Assembly: GCA_016793845.1 (NCBI GenBank)
Contig: JAEULI010000140.1
Span: 1 to 55,853 of the forward strand
From: Sphingosinicella sp.
GTDB taxonomy: Bacteria; Pseudomonadota; Alphaproteobacteria; Sphingomonadales; Sphingomonadaceae
Direction: 5' to 3'
Length of the DNA: 55,853 bases
Under the pieces are notes generated by a model. It saw nothing but the letters and a program-made list of their open reading frames with translations. It ran no database searches and had not been told where the DNA came from. This document shows positions 8,932 through 20,152 of this stretch, one piece after another. Position numbers and translations under genes: made by a program. Each line of letters opens with the position of its first letter. The stretch's first letter is position 1.

Positions 8932-10592
8932 CCCGACTGCGACGGGTCGGTGATCGGCCCGGCGAGTTCGCGTGCGCTCGGCAGGCGAAGACCGGGCAGA
9001 ACGGCGGTCTGCCGCTCGACCATGCGGTGCACGCGCGGCGGCTCCTCGCCCGTGTGCAGCGCGCGCAGGCGGTGGATATTTTCGGCATCCGCCTTCGTGC
9101 GGCGCTGGTTGTGGCGGATGTAATCGAGCCATGTCGGCACGTGATAGCGCTCGACCCAGAGTTCGGGATCGCCGAGATCGCGCAGCAGCGTCCAGTGCCG
9201 CGCGCCGTCGCGCATACGGATGCGCCGCCGCTCGTTCATCACGGTCAGGAACGCGCGGATGCTCGCCTCGGGAATGCGGTAGTCGATCGTCACCACCACT
9301 GGCCCGGTGCGGGGCTCGACCGGCACCGCGACTTCCGGCTCCGTCCAGCGCGCGATCGGATCGAGATCGAGGTCCTTCACCTCCGGCAGCGGCCGCGCCC
9401 AGCCGAGGAGGAGGCCGAGGAGGAGGAGCACCGCCGAGACCATCAGCGACGTGCGCACGTCCGCCATTCCGGCGAGTTCGCCGAACACCCAGCTGCCGAT
9501 CGCCATGCCGCCGAACGCCCACATCTGATAGAGCGCGAGCGCGCGCGCCACGACCCAGCGCGGCGCCGACATCTGCACGGTGACGTTGAATGTCGACAGC
9601 GCGAGCACCCACCCGCCGCCCGCGAGGAACAGGCCGAACATCGTGAGCGGCATCGCCGGGCTGAACGCGGTGATCGCCGTTCCGGCGGCGAACGCGGCGA
9701 TGGCGATGCGGACGATCCATTCGCTCGAATGCGTGCTGCGCAGCCGCCCGCTCGAAAGCGCGCCGCCGATCGCGCCGATGCCGAACGCGCCGAGCAGAAG
9801 CCCGTAGGTAAAGGCGCCGCCCGAAATCAGGTGGCGCGCGACGACCGGCATCAGCGCGGGGACGGCGCTCGCGGCGAGGCCGAACACAGCCGAGCGCAGC
9901 AGCACGGCGCGCAGCGTCGGCGACATGGCGACGTAGCGGATGCCCGCCGCCATCGCATCGAGCAGCCCTTCGCGCGGCAGCGTGCGCGGCGGGCGCTCCG
10001 GCCGCCAGCGGGACAGCACCGTGATGAGGCCGATGTAGCTTACCGCGTTCACGGCGAAGGCCGCCGCCGCGCCCGCTGCCGACACGATCGCGCCGCCGAT
10101 CGCGGGGCCGAGGCTGCGCGCGATGTTGAAGTTCATCGAGTTGAGCGCGACGGCACCTGGAAGCGCGGCGCGCGGCACCATGTCTCCTACTGAAGCCTGC
10201 CACGCCGGGCCGTTCAGCGCCGTGCCGCAGCCGATGAGGAAGGTGAAGGCGAGCAGCAGCCACGGCGTGATGAGCCCCGCCCACGTGCACACGGCAAGCC
10301 CCACGGACACCGCGAGCATGAACCCCTGCGCGGCCAGCATCACCAGCCGCCGGTCGCTATTGTCGGCGATTGCGCCCGCCGCGAGCGACAGCAGCATGAT
10401 GGGCAGCGTCACCGACGATTGCACGAGCGCGACGAGCGCGGGCGATGTCGTGAGCGTCGTCATCATCCACGACGCGCCGACCGACTGGATCATGCCGCCG
10501 AAATTGGAAACGATGCTGGCGATCCAAACCGTTCGGTAGATCGGGATGGCGAAGGGGCGCGCGGCGGCGGGATCGTCGAGACTGTCGGGCAT
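8928..10592 (-). CDS. MFS transporter with C-terminal soluble domain (MFS_3 / EntS-like)
   Basis: A 554-residue major facilitator of the MFS_3 group, in which EntS-like exporters fall. About twelve membrane segments occupy the first ~400 residues. They include the loop-2/3 signature GAIADNSDRRLVML and the charged central loop RWRPERPPRTLPREG. A cytoplasmic tail of ~150 residues (from PVVVTIDYRIPEASIRAFL) resembles the ferredoxin-like monooxygenase domain often fused in this family. ATG 10592 is preferred over GTG 10610, though neither has a clear ribosome binding site. The substrate is unknown. Confidence 0.87.
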   Translation of the reverse strand: MPDSLDDPAAARPFAIPIYRTVWIASIVSNFGGMIQSVGASWMMTTLTTSPALVALVQSSVTLPIMLLSLAAGAIADNSDRRLVMLAAQGFMLAVSVGLAVCTWAGLITPWLLLAFTFLIGCGTALNGPAWQASVGDMVPRAALPGAVALNSMNFNIARSLGPAIGGAIVSAAGAAAAFAVNAVSYIGLITVLSRWRPERPPRTLPREGLLDAMAAGIRYVAMSPTLRAVLLRSAVFGLAASAVPALMPVVARHLISGGAFTYGLLLGAFGIGAIGGALSSGRLRSTHSSEWIVRIAIAAFAAGTAITAFSPAMPLTMFGLFLAGGGWVLALSTFNVTVQMSAPRWVVARALALYQMWAFGGMAIGSWVFGELAGMADVRTSLMVSAVLLLLGLLLGWARPLPEVKDLDLDPIARWTEPEVAVPVEPRTGPVVVTIDYRIPEASIRAFLTVMNERRRIRMRDGARHWTLLRDLGDPELWVERYHVPTWLDYIRHNQRRTKADAENIHRLRALHTGEEPPRVHRMVERQTAVLPGLRLPSARELAGPITDPSQSG

Positions 10593-10647
10593 AATGCGGA
10601 ACGCGGCCACTATGGACGCCGGAGGTGCGTGTCGGCAAGCCCGGCAA

Positions 10648-10740
10648 AGACCCTCCCCAACCCCTCCCTGGAAGGGAGGGGCTAGATGTTCTCCTCTCCC
10701 CTCCCTGCAAGGGAGGGGGTGGGGGAGGGTGAGGGCTCCA
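10648..10740. repeat. Second REP-like palindrome pair
   Basis: Two hairpins, CCCCTCCCT-gga-AGGGAGGGG (10661-10681) and CCCCTCCCT-gca-AGGGAGGGG (10698-10718), lie back to back. They are flanked by accctccccaa on the left and gtgggggagggtgag on the right, so the whole block is itself roughly palindromic. It is the same element as at 5298-5395. Its right half runs into the 3' end of the DUF559 reading frame and encodes that protein's last residues. Confidence 0.82.
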
Positions 10741-11080
10741 GTGCGTGCAGGATCATTTGCAGCACGCCTTCGATATTGTCGTGAACCTCGCTGTTCGGAA
10801 AGCGCAGGACACGATAGCCTCGCGCCGCCAGTTCCGCTGAACGCTTCATGTCATAGGCTTCGCATCCAGCATGGCTGTCGCCGTCAAGCTCGATGATCAA
10901 GCCTTCGGACCGGCATGCGAAGTCGGCGATATAAGGTCCGAACACCACCTGCCGGGTGAACTTGTATCCTGCGAGTTGGCGGCCTTTCAGGCGGTACCAC
11001 AACCTGCCCTCGGCCGGGGCGGGTTCGGCCCGCATGGCGCGTGCGTTGGCAAGCAGTGCCGGCGGCAGGCGCGGGGCCAT
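10682..11080 (-). CDS. DUF559 protein (very-short-patch-repair-like endonuclease fold)
   Basis: A 132-residue DUF559 protein, a family with the PD-(D/E)XK-type fold related to Vsr endonucleases. Visible family features are the basic RMRAEPAPAEGRLWYRLKGR-type start, VFGPYIADFACRSEGLIIELDG, where the Asp and Glu-x-Asp are the predicted metal ligands, and AARGYRVLRFPNSEV. The C-terminal tail EPSPSPTPSLAGRGEENI is encoded by the palindromic repeat rather than by conserved family sequence. ATG 11080 is 1 bp from the stop of the upstream molybdenum hydroxylase gene, so it ends that operon. Function is unproven. Confidence 0.83.
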   Translation of the reverse strand: MAPRLPPALLANARAMRAEPAPAEGRLWYRLKGRQLAGYKFTRQVVFGPYIADFACRSEGLIIELDGDSHAGCEAYDMKRSAELAARGYRVLRFPNSEVHDNIEGVLQMILHALEPSPSPTPSLAGRGEENI

Positions 11081-11081
11081 T

Positions 11082-13351
<2,270 letters not shown>

Positions 13352-13355
<4 letters not shown>

Positions 13356-14149
13356 GGGCACTCCTCCCGAAGACAGGCGCGAAGGCCGGATCGATAGTCA
13401 GGATAGCGAAGCCGGATGCCGAGGTCGCGCTTCATCTTGCCGTTCGCGATGCGGCGGTTCTCCGCATAGAAGGCGCGTGCCTGCGGCGATAGCGCAGCTT
13501 CGGCGAGCGGGACGAGCGGTGGCAGCGCCGCGCCCACGAGGCGGCAGGCGAACGCGGTGACGGCGTGGCCGGGTGCGGGGAGATCATCGGCAATGTTCCA
13601 GACGCCGGGCGGCGCGGCGAACGCGGTGATCACGGCGGCGGCGATGTCGTCGACATGGATGCGGCTGAACACCTGCGCGCCCGCATCGATGCGCTGCGCC
13701 GTTCCGGCACGCACGCGGTCCAGTGCGGATCGGCCGGGGCCATAGATGCCGGGCAGGCGCAGCACGCGTGCGCCGATTCCCTGCCACGCGAGGTCGGCGG
13801 CGGCGCGCGCGCTGCGGCGGCCATGTCCGACGGGCGCGGTCTCGTCCACCCATGCGCCGCCGGTGTCGCCGTAGACGCCGGTGGAGGAGAGATAGCCGAG
13901 CCATGCGCCGGAGGCGGCGAGCGCTGCGCCGTGCCGCGCGAGTACGGGGTCGTGATCGGTATCGGGGGGGACGGAGGACAGAACGTGCGTTGCCGCCGCG
14001 ATGGCGTCCGCCGCGGCGGGGTCGTCCGCCGCGAGGATGCCGGGCCGCGCGGTGCGTGCCGTGCCGGTCACGGTCCAGCCCTCGCGTTCCAGCGCCGCGC
14101 GTAGGCGCGTGCCGGTGTAGCCTTGGCCGAGGATCAGCAGATGAGGCAT
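13352..14149 (-). CDS. NAD(P)-binding epimerase-like protein (YeeZ-type SDR)
   Basis: A 265-residue atypical extended short-chain dehydrogenase. The Rossmann signature GQGYTGTRLRAAL is at residues 8-20. SSTGVYGDTGGAWVDE supplies the Ser/Thr region of the active site, and RLPGIYGPGRSALDR replaces the usual YxxxK region, as in YeeZ-like epimerases. The stop overlaps the start of the molybdenum hydroxylase gene by 4 bp (ATGA), so the two proteins are made from one message. It may modify the substrate or help cofactor supply, but nothing in the sequence proves this. Confidence 0.83.
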
Positions 14150-14202
14150 CGCACTCTCCTAGCGTGCACGGAAGCCGCTGGCGATTCGCCTGTTCGCTCA
14201 CT

Positions 14203-16809
14203 ATGTCCCTGTCTATGGAAGCACGCAGCGAAACCCCCACGATCACCCGCCGCGAGGACTACGCGCCGCCGGCATGGCGCATCTCCGACATCAGCCTCGC
14301 CTTCGATCTCGATGCGGACTGCACGCAGGTTCGTGCCGTGCTCAAGGTGGAGCGCGCGGGGGATGGCCCGCTGGTGCTCGACGGCGACGAACTCGATCTG
14401 AAATCCGTTGCCGTGGACGGGCAGGTGCTCGGCGAGGACGGCTATACGCTCGCGGACGGCAAGCTCGTGATTCCGCTTTCGGGGGATGCCGCGCGCGTGG
14501 AAACGATCGTGGAGATCGCACCTGCCGCGAACACCAAGCTGATGGGGCTCTATGCCTCGGGCGGCAATCTCTGCACGCAGTGCGAGGCCGAAGGCTTCCG
14601 CCGCATCACCTTCTTCCCGGACCGGCCCGATGTGCTCAGCCGCTATTCGGTGGAATTGAAGGCAGACAAGGCGCGCTATCCGGTGCTGCTTTCGAACGGC
14701 AATCCGGTCGCGGCGGGCGATCTTGTCGATGGCCGCCACTTCGCGCGGTGGGACGATCCGTTCCCCAAGCCCTGCTATCTGTTCGCGGTCGTCGCGGGCG
14801 ATCTGCGTGCCCTCGAAGACAGTTTCGAAACGATGTCGGGCCGACACGTGAAGCTTGGCATCTGGGTACGCGCCGCCGATGTGGAAAAGTGCCGCCACGC
14901 GATGCAGGCGCTGAAGGACTCGATGCGCTGGGACGAGGTGCACTACGGGCGCGAATACGACCTCGACGTGTTCAACATCGTCGCCGTTGATGATTTCAAT
15001 TTCGGCGCGATGGAGAACAAGGGCCTCAACGTCTTCAATTCGAAATACATCCTTGCCGACGCCGAAACCGCGACCGACGCCGATTTCGATGCCGTGGCGG
15101 CGGTGGTGGCGCACGAGTATTTCCACAACTGGACCGGCAACCGCATCACCTGCCGCGACTGGTTTCAGCTGAGCCTCAAGGAAGGTCTCACCGTCTTCCG
15201 CGACCAGAGCTTCAGCGCCGACATGGGCAGCCCCGCGGTGAAGCGCATCGAGGACGTGCGCGCGCTCCGCGCCGCGCAGTTCCAGGAGGATGCGGGGCCG
15301 CTGGCGCACCCGGTGCGTCCCGAGAGCTACATCGAGATTTCGAACTTCTACACCGCGACCGTCTACAACAAGGGCGCCGAGGTGATCCGCATGGCGGCGA
15401 CGCTGCTGGGGCCGGAGAATTACCGTAAGGGCACCGACCTTTATTTCGCGCGCCACGACGGTGAAGCCGCGACGGTCGAGGACTGGGTGAAGGCGCTGGA
15501 GGATGGCGGCGGCGCCGATTTCGGACAGTTCCGCCTGTGGTATTCGCAGGCGGGGACGCCAACGGTGACGGCCGATCTCGCCTATGATGCGGCGAAGAAA
15601 GCCGCGACGCTGACGCTGGTGCAGGCGGTGCCCGATACGCCCGGCCAGTCGAAGAAGGCGGCGATGCACATTCCGCTGAGGATCGCCTTGTTCGGGCGGG
15701 AGTCGGGGTCGCTGCTCGGGCCGGAACAGCTGTTCCAGCTCCGCTCGGCGAGCGCGACGATGACGTTCGAGAACGTCGCCGAGCCGCCGGTGCTCTCGAT
15801 CAACCGCGGCTTTTCGGCGCCCGTGACCGTCGAGACGAAGCGCAGCGCCGCGGATTTCGCGTTCCTCTCCGCGCACGACGACGATCCATTCGCGCGCTAC
15901 GAGGCAATGCAGCAATTGATGATGGATCGGCTGGTCGATGCCGTGAAAAACGGCGGCACCGATGCTGCGCCGCTTATCGAGGCGGTGAGCCGCACGCTGA
16001 AGAACCAGGCGCTCGACCATGCCTTCATCGGCGAATCGATCCTGCTGCCGACCGAAACGATGGTTGCCGAGCGGCTCGGTGCGAATGTCGATCCGGATGC
16101 CGTGCACATCGCGCGCGAAGGGTTGCGACGGGCGCTGCTGGAGGGCGTGGGCCGGGAGACGTGGACGGCGCTGCACGCGAGCCTTTCGGACAGCGGGCCT
16201 TATGAATTGACGCCCGATGCCAAGGGACGGCGGCGGCTCAAGAACGTCGCGCTCGGCTATCTGTTCGCGGATGCGGACGATGCCGCGGTTGCGGCGGCGG
16301 AGGCGCAGTATCACGCGGCGACGAACATGACCGACCGGATCGCCGCGCTCGGCCTGCTCGTCGATGCGGATGCCCCGGCGCGCGAACGTGTGCTGCAGGA
16401 CTTCTACGACCGCTTCAAGGGCGATGCCTTGGTGCTCGACAAGTGGTTCACGGCGCAGGCGATGGCGACGGGTGAAGATGCACTCGAAAAGGCGGTCGCG
16501 CTGGCCGCGCATCCGGACTTCACAATCCGCAACCCGAACCGCTTCCGCGCGCTCGTCGGTGCGCTCGCGATGAACCAGTTCGTGTTCCACCGGAAGGACG
16601 GCGCCGGCTACCGCTTCGTGGCGGACAAATTGCTGGAGGTGGATGCGATCAATCCGCAGACGGCGGCGCGCTTCATCGCGCCGTTCGGTCGCTGGCGGCG
16701 CATGGAGGACGCGCGCGCCGCGATGATGCGCGCCGAGCTCGAACGCATCGTCGGGGCGCCGGGCGTCTCCCGCGATACGTTCGAGATGGCGTCGAAAAGC
16801 CTCGTTTAA
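14203..16809 (+). CDS. pepN: Aminopeptidase N (M1 family)
   Basis: An 868-residue M1 zinc aminopeptidase that removes N-terminal residues from peptides in the cytoplasm. The exopeptidase motif FGAMENKGLN is near residue 265. The zinc site HEYFHNWTGNR follows near 302-312, with the third ligand Glu in SLKEGLTVFRD. The C-terminal DUF3458 helical domain, from about residue 540 on, is complete, giving the usual PepN length. The start is either ATG 14203 or ATG 14215, and no strong ribosome binding site separates them. The gene is divergent from the epimerase-like gene and convergent with the methyltransferase (4-bp overlap). Confidence 0.93.
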   Translation: MSLSMEARSETPTITRREDYAPPAWRISDISLAFDLDADCTQVRAVLKVERAGDGPLVLDGDELDLKSVAVDGQVLGEDGYTLADGKLVIPLSGDAARVETIVEIAPAANTKLMGLYASGGNLCTQCEAEGFRRITFFPDRPDVLSRYSVELKADKARYPVLLSNGNPVAAGDLVDGRHFARWDDPFPKPCYLFAVVAGDLRALEDSFETMSGRHVKLGIWVRAADVEKCRHAMQALKDSMRWDEVHYGREYDLDVFNIVAVDDFNFGAMENKGLNVFNSKYILADAETATDADFDAVAAVVAHEYFHNWTGNRITCRDWFQLSLKEGLTVFRDQSFSADMGSPAVKRIEDVRALRAAQFQEDAGPLAHPVRPESYIEISNFYTATVYNKGAEVIRMAATLLGPENYRKGTDLYFARHDGEAATVEDWVKALEDGGGADFGQFRLWYSQAGTPTVTADLAYDAAKKAATLTLVQAVPDTPGQSKKAAMHIPLRIALFGRESGSLLGPEQLFQLRSASATMTFENVAEPPVLSINRGFSAPVTVETKRSAADFAFLSAHDDDPFARYEAMQQLMMDRLVDAVKNGGTDAAPLIEAVSRTLKNQALDHAFIGESILLPTETMVAERLGANVDPDAVHIAREGLRRALLEGVGRETWTALHASLSDSGPYELTPDAKGRRRLKNVALGYLFADADDAAVAAAEAQYHAATNMTDRIAALGLLVDADAPARERVLQDFYDRFKGDALVLDKWFTAQAMATGEDALEKAVALAAHPDFTIRNPNRFRALVGALAMNQFVFHRKDGAGYRFVADKLLEVDAINPQTAARFIAPFGRWRRMEDARAAMMRAELERIVGAPGVSRDTFEMASKSLV

Positions 16810-17636
16810 GAGGCGGGCTTCACGAACTTCAGGGTCATGCGGTCGGATTCGCCGATCGCGGCGTATTTGGCGCGGTCCTTGTCGCCCTCGCGGAAGTTCG
16901 GCGGCAGCGACCATACGCCGTTCGGCCAGTCTGCAGTGTCCTTGGGATTCGCGTTCACCTGCGATTCGCCGGCGAGCTTGAAGCCTGCCGCTTCGGCGAG
17001 CGCGACGATGACCGAGCGCTTCATGTATCCCGACGATTTCATCGCCGCGTCGGGGCGATCCTCGGGAAGACGGTGCTCGACGACGCCAAGCACGCCGCCG
17101 GGCTTCAGCGCCGTGTAAAACGCCTTGAAGGCATCGCCGGCGAAATCGGCCATGTACCAGTTGTGGACGTTGCGGAAGGTCAGCACCATGTCGGCGCTGC
17201 CCGCCGGGGCGAGGCCATCGTAATGATCCTTGCCGAACTTCGTGACGTCCACGGCCTTGTAGACCGGATTCGAGCCCAGTTTTGCCTGATACGCCGCCAG
17301 CGACTTTGCGGCGTATTCGCTCGCCTCGGGAATGCCTTGGGCTGCGTAGAGCTTGCCATGGTCTGAGAGGATCGGTGCCAGCACTTCGGTGTACCAGCCG
17401 CCGCCCGGCGCAACCTCAACCACGGTCATGCCCGGCGTGAGGCCGAAGAACGCGAGCGTTTCGGCTGGGTGGCGATATTGGTCGCGCGCACGGTTTGCCT
17501 CGCTGCGGTGCGCGCCCGCGAGTGCTGCGGCATAGTCCGGCGCGGCGGGGGCGGCCTGGTGGCTGTGGTCGTGCTGCGCGGCGGCGGGTGCGGCTGCTGC
17601 TGACACGAGCGCGGCGGCAAGAATGGTGCGGATCAT
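16806..17636 (-). CDS. Exported class I SAM-methyltransferase-like protein
   Basis: A 276-residue protein with a clear Sec signal peptide (MIRTILAAALVSAAAAPAAAQ) followed by a short His-rich stretch (HDHSHQ). It then has a Rossmann methyltransferase domain: motif I VVEVAPGGGWYTEVL, motif II/III AVDVTKFG, and LKPGGVLGVVEHR. The start at 17636 is supported by GGGAGA. A methyltransferase fold outside the cytoplasm is odd, because SAM is not known to be available there; it may be retargeted, bind another ligand, or have lost methylation. Family members with signal peptides exist in related bacteria, but their role is not established. Confidence 0.8.
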   Translation of the reverse strand: MIRTILAAALVSAAAAPAAAQHDHSHQAAPAAPDYAAALAGAHRSEANRARDQYRHPAETLAFFGLTPGMTVVEVAPGGGWYTEVLAPILSDHGKLYAAQGIPEASEYAAKSLAAYQAKLGSNPVYKAVDVTKFGKDHYDGLAPAGSADMVLTFRNVHNWYMADFAGDAFKAFYTALKPGGVLGVVEHRLPEDRPDAAMKSSGYMKRSVIVALAEAAGFKLAGESQVNANPKDTADWPNGVWSLPPNFREGDKDRAKYAAIGESDRMTLKFVKPAS

Positions 17637-17701
17637 CGGATTCTCCCTCGTTGGCCTACATGGACCTGTTCTATACGCGGGCGACGCACTATCTGCCCCG
17701 C

Positions 17702-17890
17702 ATGACATTCGAAATCACGCTGAAGATGATGCTGGTCGCGCTCGCGTTTGGCCTTCTCAGCCTCTGGCAAGTGCGGCGCAAACGCAAGCCCGGGGCGCTG
17801 CCCTGGGTGCCGTGGCACGCGGTAATGTTTCTGGCGCTGCTCGCGCTCGTCGCAGGTGCGGCGCACCTGCCGGCGGTTTGGCCAGCCTAG
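17702..17890 (+). CDS. Small two-helix membrane protein, unknown function
   Basis: A 62-residue hydrophobic protein with two likely transmembrane helices (LKMMLVALAFGLLSLW and WHAVMFLALLALVAGAA) joined by a basic loop (QVRRKRKPG). The charge pattern favours the loop on the cytoplasmic side. ATG 17660 would add 14 residues; neither start has a clear ribosome binding site. It is divergent from the exported methyltransferase and convergent with the cpaF operon. I do not recognise the family. Confidence 0.5.
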   Translation: MTFEITLKMMLVALAFGLLSLWQVRRKRKPGALPWVPWHAVMFLALLALVAGAAHLPAVWPA

Positions 17891-17894
17891 GAGC

Positions 17895-18149
17895 TCAGTC
17901 CTCGAGCGGACGGCAGGCGGCGATCTTCAGCTTGGCGACGATCAGCATGGTGCCGTCGGACTGTAGGAACGGGATGAATGGCCGCGCGTCGTTGAGGCAT
18001 TCGAGCACGCGCTCGTCGGGCCCAACGAACATGTGGCCGGCAAGGCTGGTGCCGTCTTCCAGCACGAGTTCCACCGCCGCCTTGCGCTTGGTGCGCAGAC
18101 GCGATTTCACGAGCGGCGGCGTTACCGGAATGAGAGCTTCGACGGTCAC
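17895..18149 (-). CDS. 84-residue protein coupled to cpaF, unknown function
   Basis: A short soluble protein beginning MTVEALIPVTPPLVKSRLRT. It is predicted to be mostly beta strand, with a phrase (LEDGTSLAGHMFVGPDERVLECLND) reminiscent of small PilZ-like or beta-barrel domains. The GTG start overlaps the cpaF stop (GTGA), so it is almost certainly translated with CpaF. The reading frame continues upstream across cpaF with no credible start. A role with the secretion ATPase is inference from this coupling. Confidence 0.65.
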   Translation of the reverse strand: MTVEALIPVTPPLVKSRLRTKRKAAVELVLEDGTSLAGHMFVGPDERVLECLNDARPFIPFLQSDGTMLIVAKLKIAACRPLED

Positions 18150-19663
18150 AGGCAGGCCTCCAGCAGGGCCTGGTCGAAGCCGAAGGCCTTGGCTTTTTCG
18201 AACGTGTGCGGGCGCAGGCCCATCGAACGGTATTCGCCGATGATGCGGCCGTCCTCGGCCTCGTCGAGATACTCGAACTTGAACAGTTCCTGCGTCACGA
18301 TCACCGGGCCTTCCATGCCGACGACCTCGGTGATGTTCGTCACGCGGCGCGAACCATCGCGCAGGCGCTTCACCTGCACGATCATGTCCACCGAATCGGC
18401 GATCTGGCGGCTGATGGCTTCCTTGGGGATCTTGATGTCGCCCATCATCACCATGTTCTCCATACGCGCGAGGCATTCGCGCGGGGAGTTGGAGTGGAGC
18501 GTCGCCATCGATCCGTCGTGGCCGGTGTTCATCGCGGCGAGGAGGTCGAAACACTCCTGCCCGCGAATTTCGCCGAGGATGATGCGATCCGGGCGCATAC
18601 GCAGCGCGTTGATGACGAGGTCGCGAATGGTGATCGCGCCCTTGCCTTCAAGGTTCGCGGGGCGCGTTTCCAGCGTGAGCACGTGCGGCTGCTGGAGCTG
18701 AAGCTCGGCGGCGTCCTCGATCGTGATGACGCGCTCGCCGGGGTCGATCATCTTCGACATGGCGTTGAGCATCGTCGTTTTGCCCGAGCCCGTACCGCCC
18801 GAGATGACGACGTTGAAGCGGCAGGCGCCGGCGATCTTCAGCGCCGTCGCCATCTTCTCCGACATCGAATCGCCCTTTTGCATCATGTCGATGGTGATGG
18901 GCTTGGCGGAGAATTTCCGAATCGAGATGGCGGTGCCGCGCAGGCTGAGCGGCGGCACGATCACGTTGACGCGGCTGCCATCGGGCAGGCGGGCGTCGGC
19001 GAGCGGCGTCGTCTGGTCGATGCGGCGACCGACGCGGTTCACGATGCGCTGCGCGATCTGAAACAGGTGCTCCTCGTCGCGGAACACGATGCTCGCGAGT
19101 TCAAGCTTGCCCTTACGTTCGATGAAGGTCTGGTTGGGGCCGTTCACCATGATGTCGGAGACCGCCGGATCGGCGAGCAGGACCTCGAGCGGCCCGAGGC
19201 CGAGCAGCTCGTCGACGAGAACCTTTTCAAGCGCGATCTGCTCGCGGCGGTTGAGCGTCAGTTTCAGCTCAGCGAGCACCTCGCCGATGATCGGGCGGAA
19301 TTCCTCGCTAAGCTCGTCCTTGGAAAGCGTGGCGGCGGCTTCCGGATCGACACGTTCCAGAAGGCGCGGCAGCACCTGTTCCTTGATCTTGTGGATCGAG
19401 GCCTCGAAGCCTTCCTGCTGCGAGTTGACCGAACCGGCAGCGCCGCGCTCGCGCGCGCTGAGGCGCTGCATCGCATCCTGAACGCGGTCGCCGGTAAGTT
19501 CGAGCGCGGGCTCGGCGCTTTCCGGTGCGTCGTCAAGGTCGGGAAGCGGCTCCACGACCGGGGTGCTGCGCGATCCGCGCATGGGCGCTGCGTTGCCAAA
19601 GCCCCGACGCGGCGCGCTCAGTGCCGCTCCAATTCCAGCTTTTTTGCCGAATGCGCTCATCAT
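18146..19663 (-). CDS. cpaF: CpaF-family secretion ATPase
   Basis: A 505-residue type II/IV secretion ATPase of the CpaF/TadA group that powers Flp pilus assembly. Walker A is GGTGSGKTTMLNAM, the Asp box and Walker B region is DRIILGEIRGQECFDLLAA, and the His box is GHDGSMATLHSNS. An N-terminal domain (LGPLEVLLADPAVSDIMVNG) is typical. The first ~70 residues are low-complexity and variable. The ATG pair at 19663/19660 follows GAGGGG. Unlike usual tad loci, no TadB, TadC or pilin gene follows; only the coupled 84-residue gene does. A dedicated pilus cluster may lie elsewhere. Confidence 0.9.
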   Translation of the reverse strand: MMSAFGKKAGIGAALSAPRRGFGNAAPMRGSRSTPVVEPLPDLDDAPESAEPALELTGDRVQDAMQRLSARERGAAGSVNSQQEGFEASIHKIKEQVLPRLLERVDPEAAATLSKDELSEEFRPIIGEVLAELKLTLNRREQIALEKVLVDELLGLGPLEVLLADPAVSDIMVNGPNQTFIERKGKLELASIVFRDEEHLFQIAQRIVNRVGRRIDQTTPLADARLPDGSRVNVIVPPLSLRGTAISIRKFSAKPITIDMMQKGDSMSEKMATALKIAGACRFNVVISGGTGSGKTTMLNAMSKMIDPGERVITIEDAAELQLQQPHVLTLETRPANLEGKGAITIRDLVINALRMRPDRIILGEIRGQECFDLLAAMNTGHDGSMATLHSNSPRECLARMENMVMMGDIKIPKEAISRQIADSVDMIVQVKRLRDGSRRVTNITEVVGMEGPVIVTQELFKFEYLDEAEDGRIIGEYRSMGLRPHTFEKAKAFGFDQALLEACL

Positions 19664-19729
19664 GATCCCCTCGGCCGAAACCGTCGACCGCTGAGGGAAA
19701 CTAGCGCGGCAAGCTTAGCAAACTCCTAA

Positions 19730-20152
19730 CTATACCGACTTTTTCGGAACGAAAGGCGCGGTGATTTCCGCCGTCACCCGCATCGGACGGCGGCTTTCGC
19801 GGTCGAGCAGCGCCCATGTGGTGAGCGCGCGCACCCGCACCTTGCCGTCCGGCCCGGCAATTTCGACGAAGCGGTCGTAGCGTGCGCCCTTGGGGGCGTC
19901 GCCGACCCACGTTCTGAGTGTCAGCGTTTCGCCGAGGTGGCTCGGCGCGCGGTAGTCGATCTCGTGGCGAACGACGACCCACACGACGTTCCGGGCAAGA
20001 TCGGCGGGCGCGACAGAATACCAATGCGCGACCGCGATATCCTGAATCCAGCGCACGTAGACGGCGTTGTTGACATGGCCGAGCTCGTCGATGTCTTCGG
20101 GCGCGGGTGTTCTTTGCTGCGTGAAGGTGCCAGGCTCAGCGTCGTCCGTCAT
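19730..20152 (-). CDS. Acyl-CoA thioesterase (4HBT hotdog fold)
   Basis: A 140-residue hotdog-fold thioesterase. The 4-hydroxybenzoyl-CoA thioesterase-type motif DIDELGHVNNAVYVRWIQD is near residues 19-37, with the catalytic Asp replaced by Gly-His-Val-Asn-Asn as in YbgC-like members. The start at 20152 overlaps the stop of oligopeptidase B (ATGA), so translation is coupled. Substrate chain length is not readable. The longer open frame to 20461 is antisense-like noise within the peptidase gene. Confidence 0.85.
   Translation of the reverse strand: MTDDAEPGTFTQQRTPAPEDIDELGHVNNAVYVRWIQDIAVAHWYSVAPADLARNVVWVVVRHEIDYRAPSHLGETLTLRTWVGDAPKGARYDRFVEIAGPDGKVRVRALTTWALLDRESRRPMRVTAEITAPFVPKKSV

Noticed and set aside
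14134-16914. 926-residue antisense open frame over pepN
   Set aside because: It is fully opposite a strong M1 aminopeptidase and has no domain signature.
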